Shown: one piece after another, positions 44,868-54,042 of the stretch
Layout: each line of letters opens with the position of its first letter
Position numbering within the stretch: the first letter of the stretch is position 1
Assembly (NCBI GenBank): GCA_030066665.1
Contig: JASJBD010000005.1
Span: 1-64,000, forward strand
Length of the DNA stretch: 64,000 nucleotides
Direction of reading: 5' to 3'
DNA from: Gammaproteobacteria bacterium
GTDB lineage: Bacteria; Pseudomonadota; Gammaproteobacteria; Steroidobacterales; GCA-2729495
The notes under the pieces: generated by a model
Told to the model about the DNA's origin: nothing
Seen by the model: only the letters and a program-made list of their open reading frames with translations
Databases searched by the model: none
Translations under genes and position numbers: made by a program

Positions 44868-46451
44868 TTACTTGACCACTGGTGCGTCATCGAAGGTGTG
44901 GTACGGCGCTGGTGACGGGACCGTCCACTCCAACCCGTCCGCGCCATCCCAAACCTGATCGGTGGCCTTTTTACCGCCCCGCACACACTTGATCACGATG
45001 TAGACCATCAGGAGCTGTGAAAAGCCAAAGCCGAAAGAACCGATGCTCGACATCGCATTGAAATCGGTGAACTGCACCGCATAGTCGGGGATTCGTCGCG
45101 GCATGCCGGCCAAGCCGACAAAATGCTGCGGGAAAAAGGTCAGGTTCACGAAGATCGTCGATAACCAGAAGTGCCACTTGCCGAGTGTCTCGTCGTACAT
45201 GTAGCCAGTCCACTTCGGCAGCCAGTAATAGGCGCCGGCGATGGCACCGTACAACGCGCCCGGCACCAGCACATAGTGAAAATGGGCAACGACGAAATAC
45301 GAATCGTGGTACTGGAAGTCGGCCGGCGCGATCGCGAGCATCAGGCCCGAGAAACCGCCGATCGTGAACAGGAACAGAAAACCGAGCGCGAACAGCATCG
45401 GCGTCTCGAAGCTGAGCGAGCCCTTCCACATCGTCGACGTCCAGTTGAAGACCTTCACACCCGTCGGTACCGCGATGAGCATGGTCGACATCATGAAGAA
45501 CAACTGCCCGGCCAACGGCATGCCGACCGTGAACATGTGATGGGCCCATACGATGAATGACAGGAACGCGATCGAACCGGTCGCAAACACCATCGACTCG
45601 TAGCCGAACAGCTTCTTGCGCGAGAAGGTCGGAATAATCTGCGAGATGATGCCGAATGCGGGCAGGATGATGATGTAGACCTCGGGGTGCCCGAAGAACC
45701 AGAAAATGTGCTGGAACAGAACGGGGTCGCCGCCGCCGGCGGCCTGGAAGAAGCTGGTGCCGAAAAACGCGTCCGTCAGCAGCATGGTGACGCCACCGGC
45801 GAGCACCGGCATCACCGCGATCAGCAGGTAGGCCGTGATTAGCCAGGTCCAGACGAACATCGGCATTTTCAGCAGCGTCATGCCCGGCGCCCGCATGTTC
45901 AGAATGGTCACGATGATATTGATCGAGCCCATGATCGACGACACGCCGAGCAGGTGCACCGCAAATATTGCGAACGGCAGCGCGTCACCGGTCTGCAACA
46001 CCAGCGGCGGATACAGCGTCCAGCCGGAAGCCGGTCCGCCGCCGTCCATGAATAGCGTCGACAGCAGCAGCACGCCGGCAAATGGCAGGATCCAGAAGGA
46101 CCAGTTGTTCAGCCGCGGTAACGCCATGTCCGGCGCGCCGATCATCATCGGGATCATCCAGTTCGCGAAGCCAACAAAGGCCGGCATGATCATGCCGAAC
46201 ACCATGATCAGGGCGTGCATCGTCACCATCTGGTTGTAGAAATCCGGGTTGACGAACTGCAGCCCCGGCTGGAACAACTCGGCGCGAATCACCAGGCTCA
46301 TGGCGCCGCCGACGAACAGCATCACGAACGCAAAGATCAGGTACAGCGTGCCGATGTCTTTGTGGTTGGTGGTCGTGATCCAGCGCATCAGCCCCCTATC
46401 GGGACCGTGATCGTGATGCTCGTGGGTGTCGTGAGTCGTTGCGTCGCTCAT
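44868..46451 (-). CDS. coxA: Cytochrome c oxidase subunit I (aa3 type)
   Basis: Catalytic haem-copper subunit, 527 residues and about 12 helices. It begins with a His-rich tail (THDTHEHHDHG). The low-spin haem region is MVTMHALIMVFGMIMPAF, and the binuclear centre has FWFFGHPEVYIIILP with the cross-linked His-Tyr pair and VWAHHMFTVGMP. The K-channel lysine is in PTGVKVFNW, and HDSYFVVAHFHYVL provides the last haem ligands. Start ATG 46451 overlaps the coxB stop (ATGA); the in-frame ATG at 46481 is rejected. Confidence 0.98.
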   Translation of the reverse strand: MSDATTHDTHEHHDHGPDRGLMRWITTTNHKDIGTLYLIFAFVMLFVGGAMSLVIRAELFQPGLQFVNPDFYNQMVTMHALIMVFGMIMPAFVGFANWMIPMMIGAPDMALPRLNNWSFWILPFAGVLLLSTLFMDGGGPASGWTLYPPLVLQTGDALPFAIFAVHLLGVSSIMGSINIIVTILNMRAPGMTLLKMPMFVWTWLITAYLLIAVMPVLAGGVTMLLTDAFFGTSFFQAAGGGDPVLFQHIFWFFGHPEVYIIILPAFGIISQIIPTFSRKKLFGYESMVFATGSIAFLSFIVWAHHMFTVGMPLAGQLFFMMSTMLIAVPTGVKVFNWTSTMWKGSLSFETPMLFALGFLFLFTIGGFSGLMLAIAPADFQYHDSYFVVAHFHYVLVPGALYGAIAGAYYWLPKWTGYMYDETLGKWHFWLSTIFVNLTFFPQHFVGLAGMPRRIPDYAVQFTDFNAMSSIGSFGFGFSQLLMVYIVIKCVRGGKKATDQVWDGADGLEWTVPSPAPYHTFDDAPVVK

Positions 46452-47260
46452 CAGATGGCTCCTTTCTGGCTCGCCAGCCACGCTCTATAGTCCGCCGGCG
46501 GCAGTGCTTCGACCACGATTGGCATAAAGCCGTGATCCTTGCCGCATAGTTCCGCGCACTGGCCGCGGTACACGCCGGGCTCATTGACTTCGAACCAGCC
46601 CTCGTTGATGAAACCGGGAATCGCGTCCTTCTTTACTGCGAAATCCGGCATCCACCAGGCGTGCAGGACGTCATTGGAAGTAATCAGATAGCGGATACGG
46701 GTATTGGTGGGGACAACCAATGGGTTGTCGACATCCAGCAAGTAATTCTCCACGGTGGCGGGATCGATGCTGGAGCCCAACTGCCGCGCGGCATTACTGT
46801 CGGCGGCCAGGCTGCTGAAAAAGCCTACGTCTTCATCCAGGTATTCGTAGTGCCACTTCCATTGATAGCCGGTAATCTTGACCGTCATCTCCGTATCGCG
46901 CGTGTCCTCGATTTCCACCAGCGTGCGGGCGGCGGGCACTGCCATGCTGACCAGGATCAGTACCGGGATGACGGTCCAGATGATCTCCGCCAGCGTGCTG
47001 TGACTCGGTCCGGATGGCACGGCGCCCTGGCTCTTCCGAAACTTCACCATGCAGTAGATCATCGCGGTGAATACGACCACGGCGATCACGACACAAATCC
47101 ACAGAATCAGCATGTGAAGGTCGAAAACCTTCTGACTGACATCGGTGACGCCGACTGGCATGTTGAGTGACGAGCGTTCCTGAGCCTGTAGCACATTGCC
47201 ACCGAGCAAGCCCACCAGCAGCGCCGCGCCGTACCTGCTTAACCAATTGATCTTCTGCAC
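46451..47260 (-). CDS. coxB: Cytochrome c oxidase subunit II
   Basis: CuA-containing subunit, 269 residues with a signal peptide and two membrane helices (about residues 45-70 and 90-112). The CuA site is visible: HAWWMPDFAVKKDAIPGF and GQCAELCGKDHGFMPIVVEA with the C-x3-C pair, His and Met. There is no C-terminal cytochrome c domain. It is the first gene of the coxBA-ctaG-coxC transcript; the 49-base gap upstream to DUF2244 must hold little, so the promoter may lie within or before DUF2244. Confidence 0.97.
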   Translation of the reverse strand: MQKINWLSRYGAALLVGLLGGNVLQAQERSSLNMPVGVTDVSQKVFDLHMLILWICVVIAVVVFTAMIYCMVKFRKSQGAVPSGPSHSTLAEIIWTVIPVLILVSMAVPAARTLVEIEDTRDTEMTVKITGYQWKWHYEYLDEDVGFFSSLAADSNAARQLGSSIDPATVENYLLDVDNPLVVPTNTRIRYLITSNDVLHAWWMPDFAVKKDAIPGFINEGWFEVNEPGVYRGQCAELCGKDHGFMPIVVEALPPADYRAWLASQKGAI

Positions 47261-47309
47261 TCTACCTATTCCTGTATTTGCAACCGGGACGATTCGCCTC
47301 TTGTATAAC

Positions 47310-47756
47310 TCAACGCCTATCGATGACTTCTGCGAGTCTCTGTTTCAGTCCATCGCGTTCGTCGTCGGTAAGAAATGCACCCACTTCCACGCTGCGACCC
47401 ATCGACCGCAGCAGCAACCGCGTCGGCCAGTGCGGCGTTGGCGGCTGCATCAACTCCACCCTCGTCCAGGGGCGGCTGAATTCATAGTCCCGTTGCCGGT
47501 TCACACCGGTCTTGCGGACTCGTACATGTCGCTCGTCGACGCTGATCACCTCGCGCAGTCGGCCGCGGCGCATGCTCCAGCGCAGCGCGAGACCCAAGGC
47601 CAGCATTTCCAGTCCGGCAAAAGGAAGGATCGGCCAATATCCAGCGGCGGCGAAGCTGCCGGCGATGCCCAGAGAGATGACCAGCATGCTCAAAAAGAAC
47701 AGCGTCGCGGTTCGCGGGGTCAGGGAGCAGTTCGGGCGTAGTTCAAATGAATGCAC
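47310..47756 (-). CDS. DUF2244 domain-containing membrane protein
   Basis: A 148-residue protein with two central helices (about residues 18-35 and 40-58), followed by a soluble domain with VISVDERHVRVRKTG and RDYEFSRPWTRVELMQPP. These fit the DUF2244 family, which commonly precedes coxB in gammaproteobacteria and alphaproteobacteria. I take the GTG at 47756, just after GGGAACAG; the frame stays open to 47873 but upstream sequence does not fit the family. A role in oxidase biogenesis is suggested by context only. Confidence 0.83.
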   Translation of the reverse strand: MHSFELRPNCSLTPRTATLFFLSMLVISLGIAGSFAAAGYWPILPFAGLEMLALGLALRWSMRRGRLREVISVDERHVRVRKTGVNRQRDYEFSRPWTRVELMQPPTPHWPTRLLLRSMGRSVEVGAFLTDDERDGLKQRLAEVIDRR

Positions 47757-47906
47757 TGACTGTTCCCGTTTAGCTAGTACCGTTAAACCCCCACGGCCCT
47801 CCAGACGAAGCGCGCGAATGGTACTTGATGACCTTGGGTCATGCAATTGCGGAATGCCCGATTGGCTAAGCATTTGTTTAATATATTCAGGCGCTTATGG
47901 TCAATG

Positions 47907-48764
47907 CTACGAAGGTCTTCGACGCCTGAGCTCGGCGAGCGGCACGCTGACTTCACCGGTCGGGGCTGTGGGTCGCGACGACCCGATCCAGGCGTGCCCG
48001 AAAACGAGTTCCAGTGTCAGTGGAATCCGGCCCTCGCTATCGCGTGCCCGATCCAGCGATCGCAGCAAAACCTCATGAGCACGCCGACCGGTCAGCCCTG
48101 GATTACGTGCTTCCGAGTGATTGACGGATCCAACGGCGCGGAGGTCGGCATGCAGGCGCTGCAGGTCCGGATAGGTGACCGTCAATGTTTCGGTATCCAG
48201 GACAGGTTCCGCGAATCCCGAATGCACCAGCAGATCGCCAAGATCGTGCATATCCGGGTGCGGTGGGCAGTGCGTGTACCTGTCGGCCGCGGCCCACGCA
48301 GCACGTAGTTGCTGAAAAGAACCCGGGCCCAGAGTGGCGAAGGTGAACAGGCCCGGACTCGCGAGCACCCGGTGAATCTCTGCCAGCACTGGTCGCGGAT
48401 CGCGACAATAGGCCAGCATCAAGTTGCTGAAAACCAGGTCGATCGAGCGGTCGGACAGTGGCAGCTGTTCACCGGCCGCGCAAATCCTTGCTACCGGGCG
48501 CGTCTCCGGATCAACGTCGCGCAGCATCTCGATGGCGTGATCTGCTGCAAGTAACGTGGCTTGCGGAAACCGTTGTCGCAGGCCGGCGACGGCAAGCAAC
48601 GGTCCCGCGCCGAGGTCGAGGCACCGCGCCGGCTGCAAATCGATCAATTCGAGTCGGTCGAGCAGTCGCGTCCGGGCTTCCCGGTGAAAAAACTCGCCAT
48701 CACGAAACGAGCCGGCCGCCTGTCGATGGCGACGACGCAGTCTGATTTGCTGCGGGCCGGCCAT
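47907..48764 (-). CDS. bioC: Malonyl-ACP O-methyltransferase BioC
   Basis: SAM-dependent methyltransferase, 285 residues, that disguises malonyl-ACP so fatty acid synthesis can build the pimelate moiety of biotin. Motif I CLDLGAGPLLAVAGLRQRFP and motif II-like IDLVFSNLMLAYCRDPRPVL are present. GPGSFQQLRAAWAAADRYTH and FPDMHDLGDLL-like HPDMHDLGDLLVHSGFAEPV are typical BioC stretches. The placement 16 bases after bioB supports BioC over other methyltransferases. bioF, bioH and bioD are missing from this locus. Confidence 0.88.
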   Translation of the reverse strand: MAGPQQIRLRRRHRQAAGSFRDGEFFHREARTRLLDRLELIDLQPARCLDLGAGPLLAVAGLRQRFPQATLLAADHAIEMLRDVDPETRPVARICAAGEQLPLSDRSIDLVFSNLMLAYCRDPRPVLAEIHRVLASPGLFTFATLGPGSFQQLRAAWAAADRYTHCPPHPDMHDLGDLLVHSGFAEPVLDTETLTVTYPDLQRLHADLRAVGSVNHSEARNPGLTGRRAHEVLLRSLDRARDSEGRIPLTLELVFGHAWIGSSRPTAPTGEVSVPLAELRRRRPS

Positions 48765-48780
48765 GCCCGGCCAATCGGCG

Positions 48781-49788
48781 CTAACCGGCCGCGGCCCGTG
48801 TCGTGGCCGCGACGGTTGGCGCTTCGGGCTGCATGCCGAGTCGGCGCAGTAGTTCCAGGTCGTCGTTTTTGTCCGGATTGGCCGTGGTCAACAGCTTGTC
48901 GCCATAGAAGATGGAATTGGCACCCGCGAGAAAACAGAGTGCCTGCATTTCGTCCGACATCTCCGCGCGCCCGGCCGACAGGCGCACGTGCGAACCCGGC
49001 ATCAGAATGCGGGCAACCGCGATCACGCGGACAAAATCCAGCGGATCCACCGATCCCGCATCCGCCAGCGGCGTACCCGGCACCCGTACCAGCTGGTTGA
49101 TCGGCACACTGCCGGGGTGTTCGGGTTGTGTGGCCAGGGTATGCAGCATTTCCGCCCAGTCTTCCGGGGATTCGCCCATACCCAGGATGCCGCCGCAACA
49201 GACCTGCAGCCCGGCATCACGCACGACCTGCAGCGTATCCAGCCGCTCACGATAGGTGCGCGTCGTAATGATGCTCGGGTAATACGATTCCGACGTGTCG
49301 ACGTTATGGTTGTAATAGTCGAGTCCGGCCGCGCGCAATGATTCAGCCTGCTCCCGATCGAGCATGCCCAGCGTCGCGCAGGTTTCCATGCCGAGTGCGT
49401 GTACCGCGCTGATCATCTCCCTGATACGCGACAGGTTTTTCGGCTTCGGACTGCGCCACGCCGCGCCCATGCAAAAGCGGGTCGCGCCATTCGCCTGGGC
49501 GTTGCGAGCAGCGGCTACGACCTCTTCCAGGGGAGCCATGTGCTCGCCGTCAACACCGGTGTCGTAATGCGCACTCTGGGGGCAGTAGGCGCAGTCTTCC
49601 GGGCAGCCGCCGGTCTTCACGCTCATCAACGTGCTGATTTGTACTTCGGTCGGATCGAAATACCGTCGGTGGCATTGCTGGGCGGTGAACAGCAGGTCGC
49701 TGAAGGGCAAAGCGAACAGTTCGCGCACTTCATTCAATTGCCAGTCGGTGCGGATCCGGCCCGCCTGAATTGTCTCGAGGTTCGGCAT
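48781..49788 (-). CDS. bioB: Biotin synthase
   Basis: Radical SAM enzyme that inserts sulfur into dethiobiotin, 335 residues. The SAM cluster motif [19 protein letters not shown] is near residues 58-76, and [30 protein letters not shown] and [11 protein letters not shown] follow as in all BioB proteins. [16 protein letters not shown] is near the C-terminus. It leads the bioB-bioC pair and is divergent from comF. Confidence 0.98.
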   Translation of the reverse strand: MPNLETIQAGRIRTDWQLNEVRELFALPFSDLLFTAQQCHRRYFDPTEVQISTLMSVKTGGCPEDCAYCPQSAHYDTGVDGEHMAPLEEVVAAARNAQANGATRFCMGAAWRSPKPKNLSRIREMISAVHALGMETCATLGMLDREQAESLRAAGLDYYNHNVDTSESYYPSIITTRTYRERLDTLQVVRDAGLQVCCGGILGMGESPEDWAEMLHTLATQPEHPGSVPINQLVRVPGTPLADAGSVDPLDFVRVIAVARILMPGSHVRLSAGRAEMSDEMQALCFLAGANSIFYGDKLLTTANPDKNDDLELLRRLGMQPEAPTVAATTRAAAG

Positions 49789-49887
49789 TTGCTTGATTTC
49801 TCAGCAGAAAACAGGGTGGCGGCCGGAACGCCCGGCGGCCTCTAATGAAACGAGTATCGAAACGCATCCGGATGCTGTCAACCTGGC

Positions 49888-50622
49888 ATGCCTTCGAAAG
49901 TTGACTATTGGCTAAAGCGTCTCCTGCCACGCCGCTGTGTGCTTTGCGGTATGGAGGCCGGTTATCGCAACCTGTGCACCCCGTGCCTGGCCGATATGCC
50001 GTGGATCGATCCGCGCTGTGACCGATGCGGCGCCGCGCTGACCGGGGCCGCGGAGCGCGCCGTTTGCGCCTGTGACGATTTACGGCTCGAGTGCATCGAT
50101 CGCGTTTTTGCTGCGCTGGTGTACGAGTATCCTGTCGACAGACTCATTGTTGACGCCAAGTTTCACGCCCGGCCCGACCTGGCCCGCGCCAGCGGTGACG
50201 CCTTGCTCTGGGCATTGGGTTCTGCCAGTTCGTTGTCACAAATGTGGCCGGATCTGTTGGTACCTGTGCCGCTACATCCGAACCGTTTCCATTCTCGTGG
50301 CTTCAATCAGTCAATCGAAATCGCACGGCCAGTGGCCCGACGGTTGGGAATAAAGCTGGCCCGAAATGCTTGCATACGCCAGCGAGATACGCCGGCCCAG
50401 AGCACGCTTTCCGGGCGGTTGCGGCGGACGAACCCCCGGAACGCGTTCGTGGCCCGTGCTGTCGTGTCCGGTCGCCACGTAGCCATAGTCGACGACGTGA
50501 TTACCACCGGTAGCACTGCCAGCGCCGTCGCGGTGGCGCTGCGTGCGGCCGGCGCCGAAGCGGTCAGTGTCTGGTGTGTCGCTCGAGTGATGCGGTCTCA
50601 GGCGGCCGCCGCGAAACTGTAG
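49888..50622 (+). CDS. ComF family phosphoribosyltransferase-like protein
   Basis: A 244-residue protein with an N-terminal zinc-finger region (CVLCGMEAGYRNLCTPC and CDRCGAAL) and a C-terminal phosphoribosyltransferase domain containing PVPLHPNRFHSRGFNQSIEIA and the PRPP loop VAIVDDVITTGSTASA. Homologues include ComF, which helps import single-stranded DNA in competent bacteria, and GntX. No other competence gene is near. Its 3' end overlaps the convergent ubiA by 25 bases. Confidence 0.9.
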   Translation: MPSKVDYWLKRLLPRRCVLCGMEAGYRNLCTPCLADMPWIDPRCDRCGAALTGAAERAVCACDDLRLECIDRVFAALVYEYPVDRLIVDAKFHARPDLARASGDALLWALGSASSLSQMWPDLLVPVPLHPNRFHSRGFNQSIEIARPVARRLGIKLARNACIRQRDTPAQSTLSGRLRRTNPRNAFVARAVVSGRHVAIVDDVITTGSTASAVAVALRAAGAEAVSVWCVARVMRSQAAAAKL

Positions 50623-51509
50623 TCCAGGAAGATGCCGACGCCGACGGCAGCACCAACGAAACGGTTATTCAGGAACGCCTGAAAACAACGTGCGGGTTCA
50701 CGCTCCGAAATGATCAGGCGCTGATAAAGCAGCAACAATGCCGCACAGCCCAGGCCGATCAGGTACCACTGTCCCAGTTGTGCGACCTGACCGACGAGCA
50801 GCAGCGCGAGCAACAGAGTGACCTGTAACAACGAAATAATAAACAGATCCGCTTTGCCGAACAGGATGGCGGTCGAGTGAACGCCAATCTTGAGATCCTC
50901 GTTGCGATCCGCCATTGCGTACAGGGTGTCGTACATCACGGCCCAGACGACCACTGCCAGGAACATCAACCACGCGAGGCGCGGGATTTCGCCCGTCTGC
51001 GCGGCAAAGGCCATGGGCACGCCCCAGCCGAAAGCCACGCCCATCAATAACTGCGGCGCGACAAAGAAGCGCTTGGTGAACGGGTACACAATCATCAGGA
51101 CTGCGCCGGCGACCGCAAGCGCACGGGTCAACGGATTCAGCGTGAGCACCAACGCGATAGCGATCAATCCAAGCGCCGTGAACAACACGAGCGCCTCGAT
51201 CGGTGCCACTTCACCGGTCGCCAGGGGACGGTCACGCGTGCGTTCGACGCCGGGGTCATATTTGCGGTCGGCAAAGTCATTGATCACGCAGCCGGCGCTG
51301 CGCGTGACGATCACACCAAGCACGAACACGATGAAAATCCGGGGATCGGGTTGACCGTCGCTGGCTATCCACAGCGCCCACAGCGTGGGCCACAACAACA
51401 ACCAGATGCCGATGGGGCGATCGAGCCGCATCAGCCGTGCGTAAAGCAGAGACTGACGGCGCAGCTCGCCGCCTAGACTCGGTGGCAAATGAGGTCGGGG
51501 TGTAGCCAT
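50598..51509 (-). CDS. ubiA: 4-hydroxybenzoate polyprenyltransferase
   Basis: Membrane prenyltransferase of ubiquinone synthesis, 303 residues with about eight helices. It joins the polyprenyl chain to 4-hydroxybenzoate. Both Asp-rich motifs are there: CVINDFADRKYDPGVERT (first, NDxxDxxxD) and VMYDTLYAMADRNEDLKIG (second). RDRPLATGEV follows the first, as usual. ubiC is not adjacent. The start is ATG 51509, and the gene lies 42 bases after the recG stop on the same strand. Confidence 0.96.
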   Translation of the reverse strand: MATPRPHLPPSLGGELRRQSLLYARLMRLDRPIGIWLLLWPTLWALWIASDGQPDPRIFIVFVLGVIVTRSAGCVINDFADRKYDPGVERTRDRPLATGEVAPIEALVLFTALGLIAIALVLTLNPLTRALAVAGAVLMIVYPFTKRFFVAPQLLMGVAFGWGVPMAFAAQTGEIPRLAWLMFLAVVVWAVMYDTLYAMADRNEDLKIGVHSTAILFGKADLFIISLLQVTLLLALLLVGQVAQLGQWYLIGLGCAALLLLYQRLIISEREPARCFQAFLNNRFVGAAVGVGIFLDYSFAAAA

Positions 51510-51551
51510 GGTCGGTACGGTATGTCGCCAAGCATAGCAACAACCGCGGAG

Positions 51552-53660
51552 TCAGACCTGTCCGAAGCGGCTCGCACCGCCCACCCAACGCTGCATGATC
51601 GGGGTGATGGCTTCGGGTGAGCCAACCAGCAGTTCACGCGCAATTTGCTGCACGGGTTCAGCCAGGTCGGCGTCGCGGATCAGATCGGCGACGCGGAATT
51701 GCATCAACCCGGTCTGGCGTGTGCCGAGCACTTCGCCGGGTCCCCGCAATTCCAGGTCCTTGCGCGCAATCTCGAATCCGTCATTGGTTCGGCGCATGGT
51801 ATCGAGCCGTTCGCGCGCCAGCCGGGCCAGCGGACTGCGATACAACAACAGGCAGATGCTCTCGGTTGTCCCGCGACCGACCCGACCGCGGAGCTGGTGC
51901 AACTGAGACAGCCCCATGCGTTCGGCGTTCTCGATGATCATCAGGCTGGCTTCGGGCACATCGACGCCGACCTCGATAACGGTCGTTGCGACCAGCACAC
52001 CGATCTTGCCGCGCGCGAAAGCCTGCATCGTGCGTTCCTTCTCCTCCGGCTTCATCCGACCGTGCATCAGGCCCACTTCGATACCGGGCAGGGCTTCGGT
52101 CAGCATTGCATGAGTTGCCTCGGCGGCCTGCGACGGTAATGCATCGGAGGTTTCGATCAGCGGGCAGACCCAGTACGCGCGGCGCCCTGCGTTGCAGGCG
52201 GCACGCACGCGTTCGACGACTTCACCGCGGCGATCCTCGCTGATGGCAACGGTACGAACCGGCTGCCGTCCTGGTGGCAATTCCCGGATTACCGAGGTGT
52301 CCAGGTCTGCGTAGAGCGTCATGGCGAGTGTGCGTGGTATCGGCGTCGCGGTCATCACGAGCTGATGCGGTCGCTGGTGATCCGGACTCTTTTCCATCAG
52401 CCGCAGGCGTTGATGCACGCCAAAGCGATGCTGCTCGTCCACTATCACCAACGCCAGCCGCGCGTAGTCCACGCCGTCCTGGAACAGGGCGTGGGTGCCG
52501 ACAATCACCTGCGCTGTGCCATCAGCGATTTCTGCAAGCGTCCGATCGCGAGCTTTCTTTCGCAAACTGCCGGTCAGCCACGCTACCCGGATGCCGAGTG
52601 GGTCCAGCCAGCGAAAGAAACTGTCGCGATGTTGTTCCGCCAGCAATTCCGTTGGCGCCATGACCGCAACCTGGCAGCCCGCTGCAACGGCATTCAAACC
52701 GGCCGCTGCCGCGACGACGGTCTTGCCACACCCGACATCGCCCTGGACCAGCCGCATCATGGGATGGCGATCAGCCAGGTCGGCATCGATGTCGGCAAGC
52801 GTTGCTTGCTGTCCGTCGGTCAGCGTGAATCCAAGGCTGCCGAGAAAACGTCGCCGCAATTCCGGATCCAATTCCAGTGGGATTGCGTCATCGCTCCGCG
52901 CCCGTTCGCGCACCTGTCGCAAACTGAGGTGATGTGCCAGCATTTCTTCCATCGCGAGACGGCGTTGCGCAGGATGACTACCGGCGGCGAGACTGGCGAG
53001 GTCCGCGCCGGGTGGCGGTCGGTGCAAATAATCAACGGCACTGATCAGATCGGGCAGGTCGCCAAGCTCGGCTGTGGCGGTGGACAACCAGTCGGTCAAC
53101 AGCGGCAGCCAGCGGTCCAGCGCCTGGCCGATCAGGGAACGCAGGCGCGCTTGCTGCACGCCTTCGGTGGTTGGATAGACGGGCGTCAGCCGGTCTTCCA
53201 GCGGCAGTGCCTGCCCGGATCGCAACACCCGGTATTCCGGGTGGATCATTTCTGCACCGGAAGGGCCGGGTCGCACGGTGCCGTAACACCGCACTCGCTC
53301 GCCGCGCTGTAACGCTTCCTGCTGGGCTCGGGAAAAATAGAACAACCGCAGCGTCAACTGCCCGGTGTTGTCGGTGATTCTGCACAACAGGCTGCGCCGT
53401 CGCCGGTAGACGACTTCGGTCAGCGAAATTTCCCCCTCGACGACCGCGGTTTGCCCCGGATGCAACGCGCCAATAGCGGTCAGGCGCGTGCGGTCTTCAT
53501 ACCGTTGTGGCAGCAGAAACAGGAGATCTTCCGGTCGGCAGATATTCAGCCGACCCAGTTTTTCGGCCAGGGCCGGGCCCACTCCGCGCAGCGCGCTCAG
53601 CTCATCGGGTATACCCGGTGTCGCGGCCGGCGCGGCGACTTCAGAGCGCGAGGATTGCAT
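51552..53660 (-). CDS. recG: ATP-dependent DNA helicase RecG
   Basis: Superfamily 2 branch-migration helicase that remodels stalled forks, 702 residues. The N-terminal wedge/OB domain includes [19 protein letters not shown]. Helicase motifs are [16 protein letters not shown] (I), [12 protein letters not shown] (Ia), [14 protein letters not shown] (II, DEQH), [13 protein letters not shown] (III) and [12 protein letters not shown] (VI). The start overlaps the ridA stop by 20 bases. The spoT-ridA-recG order is like Pseudomonas. Confidence 0.97.
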   Translation of the reverse strand: MQSSRSEVAAPAATPGIPDELSALRGVGPALAEKLGRLNICRPEDLLFLLPQRYEDRTRLTAIGALHPGQTAVVEGEISLTEVVYRRRRSLLCRITDNTGQLTLRLFYFSRAQQEALQRGERVRCYGTVRPGPSGAEMIHPEYRVLRSGQALPLEDRLTPVYPTTEGVQQARLRSLIGQALDRWLPLLTDWLSTATAELGDLPDLISAVDYLHRPPPGADLASLAAGSHPAQRRLAMEEMLAHHLSLRQVRERARSDDAIPLELDPELRRRFLGSLGFTLTDGQQATLADIDADLADRHPMMRLVQGDVGCGKTVVAAAAGLNAVAAGCQVAVMAPTELLAEQHRDSFFRWLDPLGIRVAWLTGSLRKKARDRTLAEIADGTAQVIVGTHALFQDGVDYARLALVIVDEQHRFGVHQRLRLMEKSPDHQRPHQLVMTATPIPRTLAMTLYADLDTSVIRELPPGRQPVRTVAISEDRRGEVVERVRAACNAGRRAYWVCPLIETSDALPSQAAEATHAMLTEALPGIEVGLMHGRMKPEEKERTMQAFARGKIGVLVATTVIEVGVDVPEASLMIIENAERMGLSQLHQLRGRVGRGTTESICLLLYRSPLARLARERLDTMRRTNDGFEIARKDLELRGPGEVLGTRQTGLMQFRVADLIRDADLAEPVQQIARELLVGSPEAITPIMQRWVGGASRFGQV

Positions 53661-54021
53661 CCGCCTCCACGGCAGCGCCTTTCGGCAAAGACGCGACGCC
53701 CAGCGCCGCGCGAGCCGGATAGGGCGGTTCCAGGTACTCGGCCATGATCTCGTTCACGGTCGCGAAATGCGACAAGTCCGTCAGGAATACGGTGATCTTC
53801 ACCGCGTCATTCAATGAGCCGCCCGCCGCGGTTGCGACGGCGGACAGGTTATCGAAGACCTGCCGAATCTGGACTGCCATGTCGCCGTGGACGAGTTCGC
53901 CGCTGGCGGGATCCAGCGGGATCTGGCCGGAGATGTACAACGTGTCTCCGGCTCGCATTGCCTGGGAGTAGGTACCGATCGCAGCGGGCGCCGCGTCGCT
54001 GTGGACTGGTTCTCTGGTCAT
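53641..54021 (-). CDS. ridA: RidA family enamine/imine deaminase
   Basis: Trimeric YjgF/YER057c/UK114 protein of 126 residues that hydrolyses reactive enamines and imines made by PLP enzymes. Signatures include [25 protein letters not shown], the middle motif VVKVTVFLTD-like [18 protein letters not shown], and [22 protein letters not shown] with the key Arg and Glu. It lies 21 bases after spoT and overlaps recG, so the three are probably one transcript. Confidence 0.95.
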   Translation of the reverse strand: MTREPVHSDAAPAAIGTYSQAMRAGDTLYISGQIPLDPASGELVHGDMAVQIRQVFDNLSAVATAAGGSLNDAVKITVFLTDLSHFATVNEIMAEYLEPPYPARAALGVASLPKGAAVEADAILAL

Positions 54022-54042
54022 TGGTCGTTGCCTCGGACGTAA

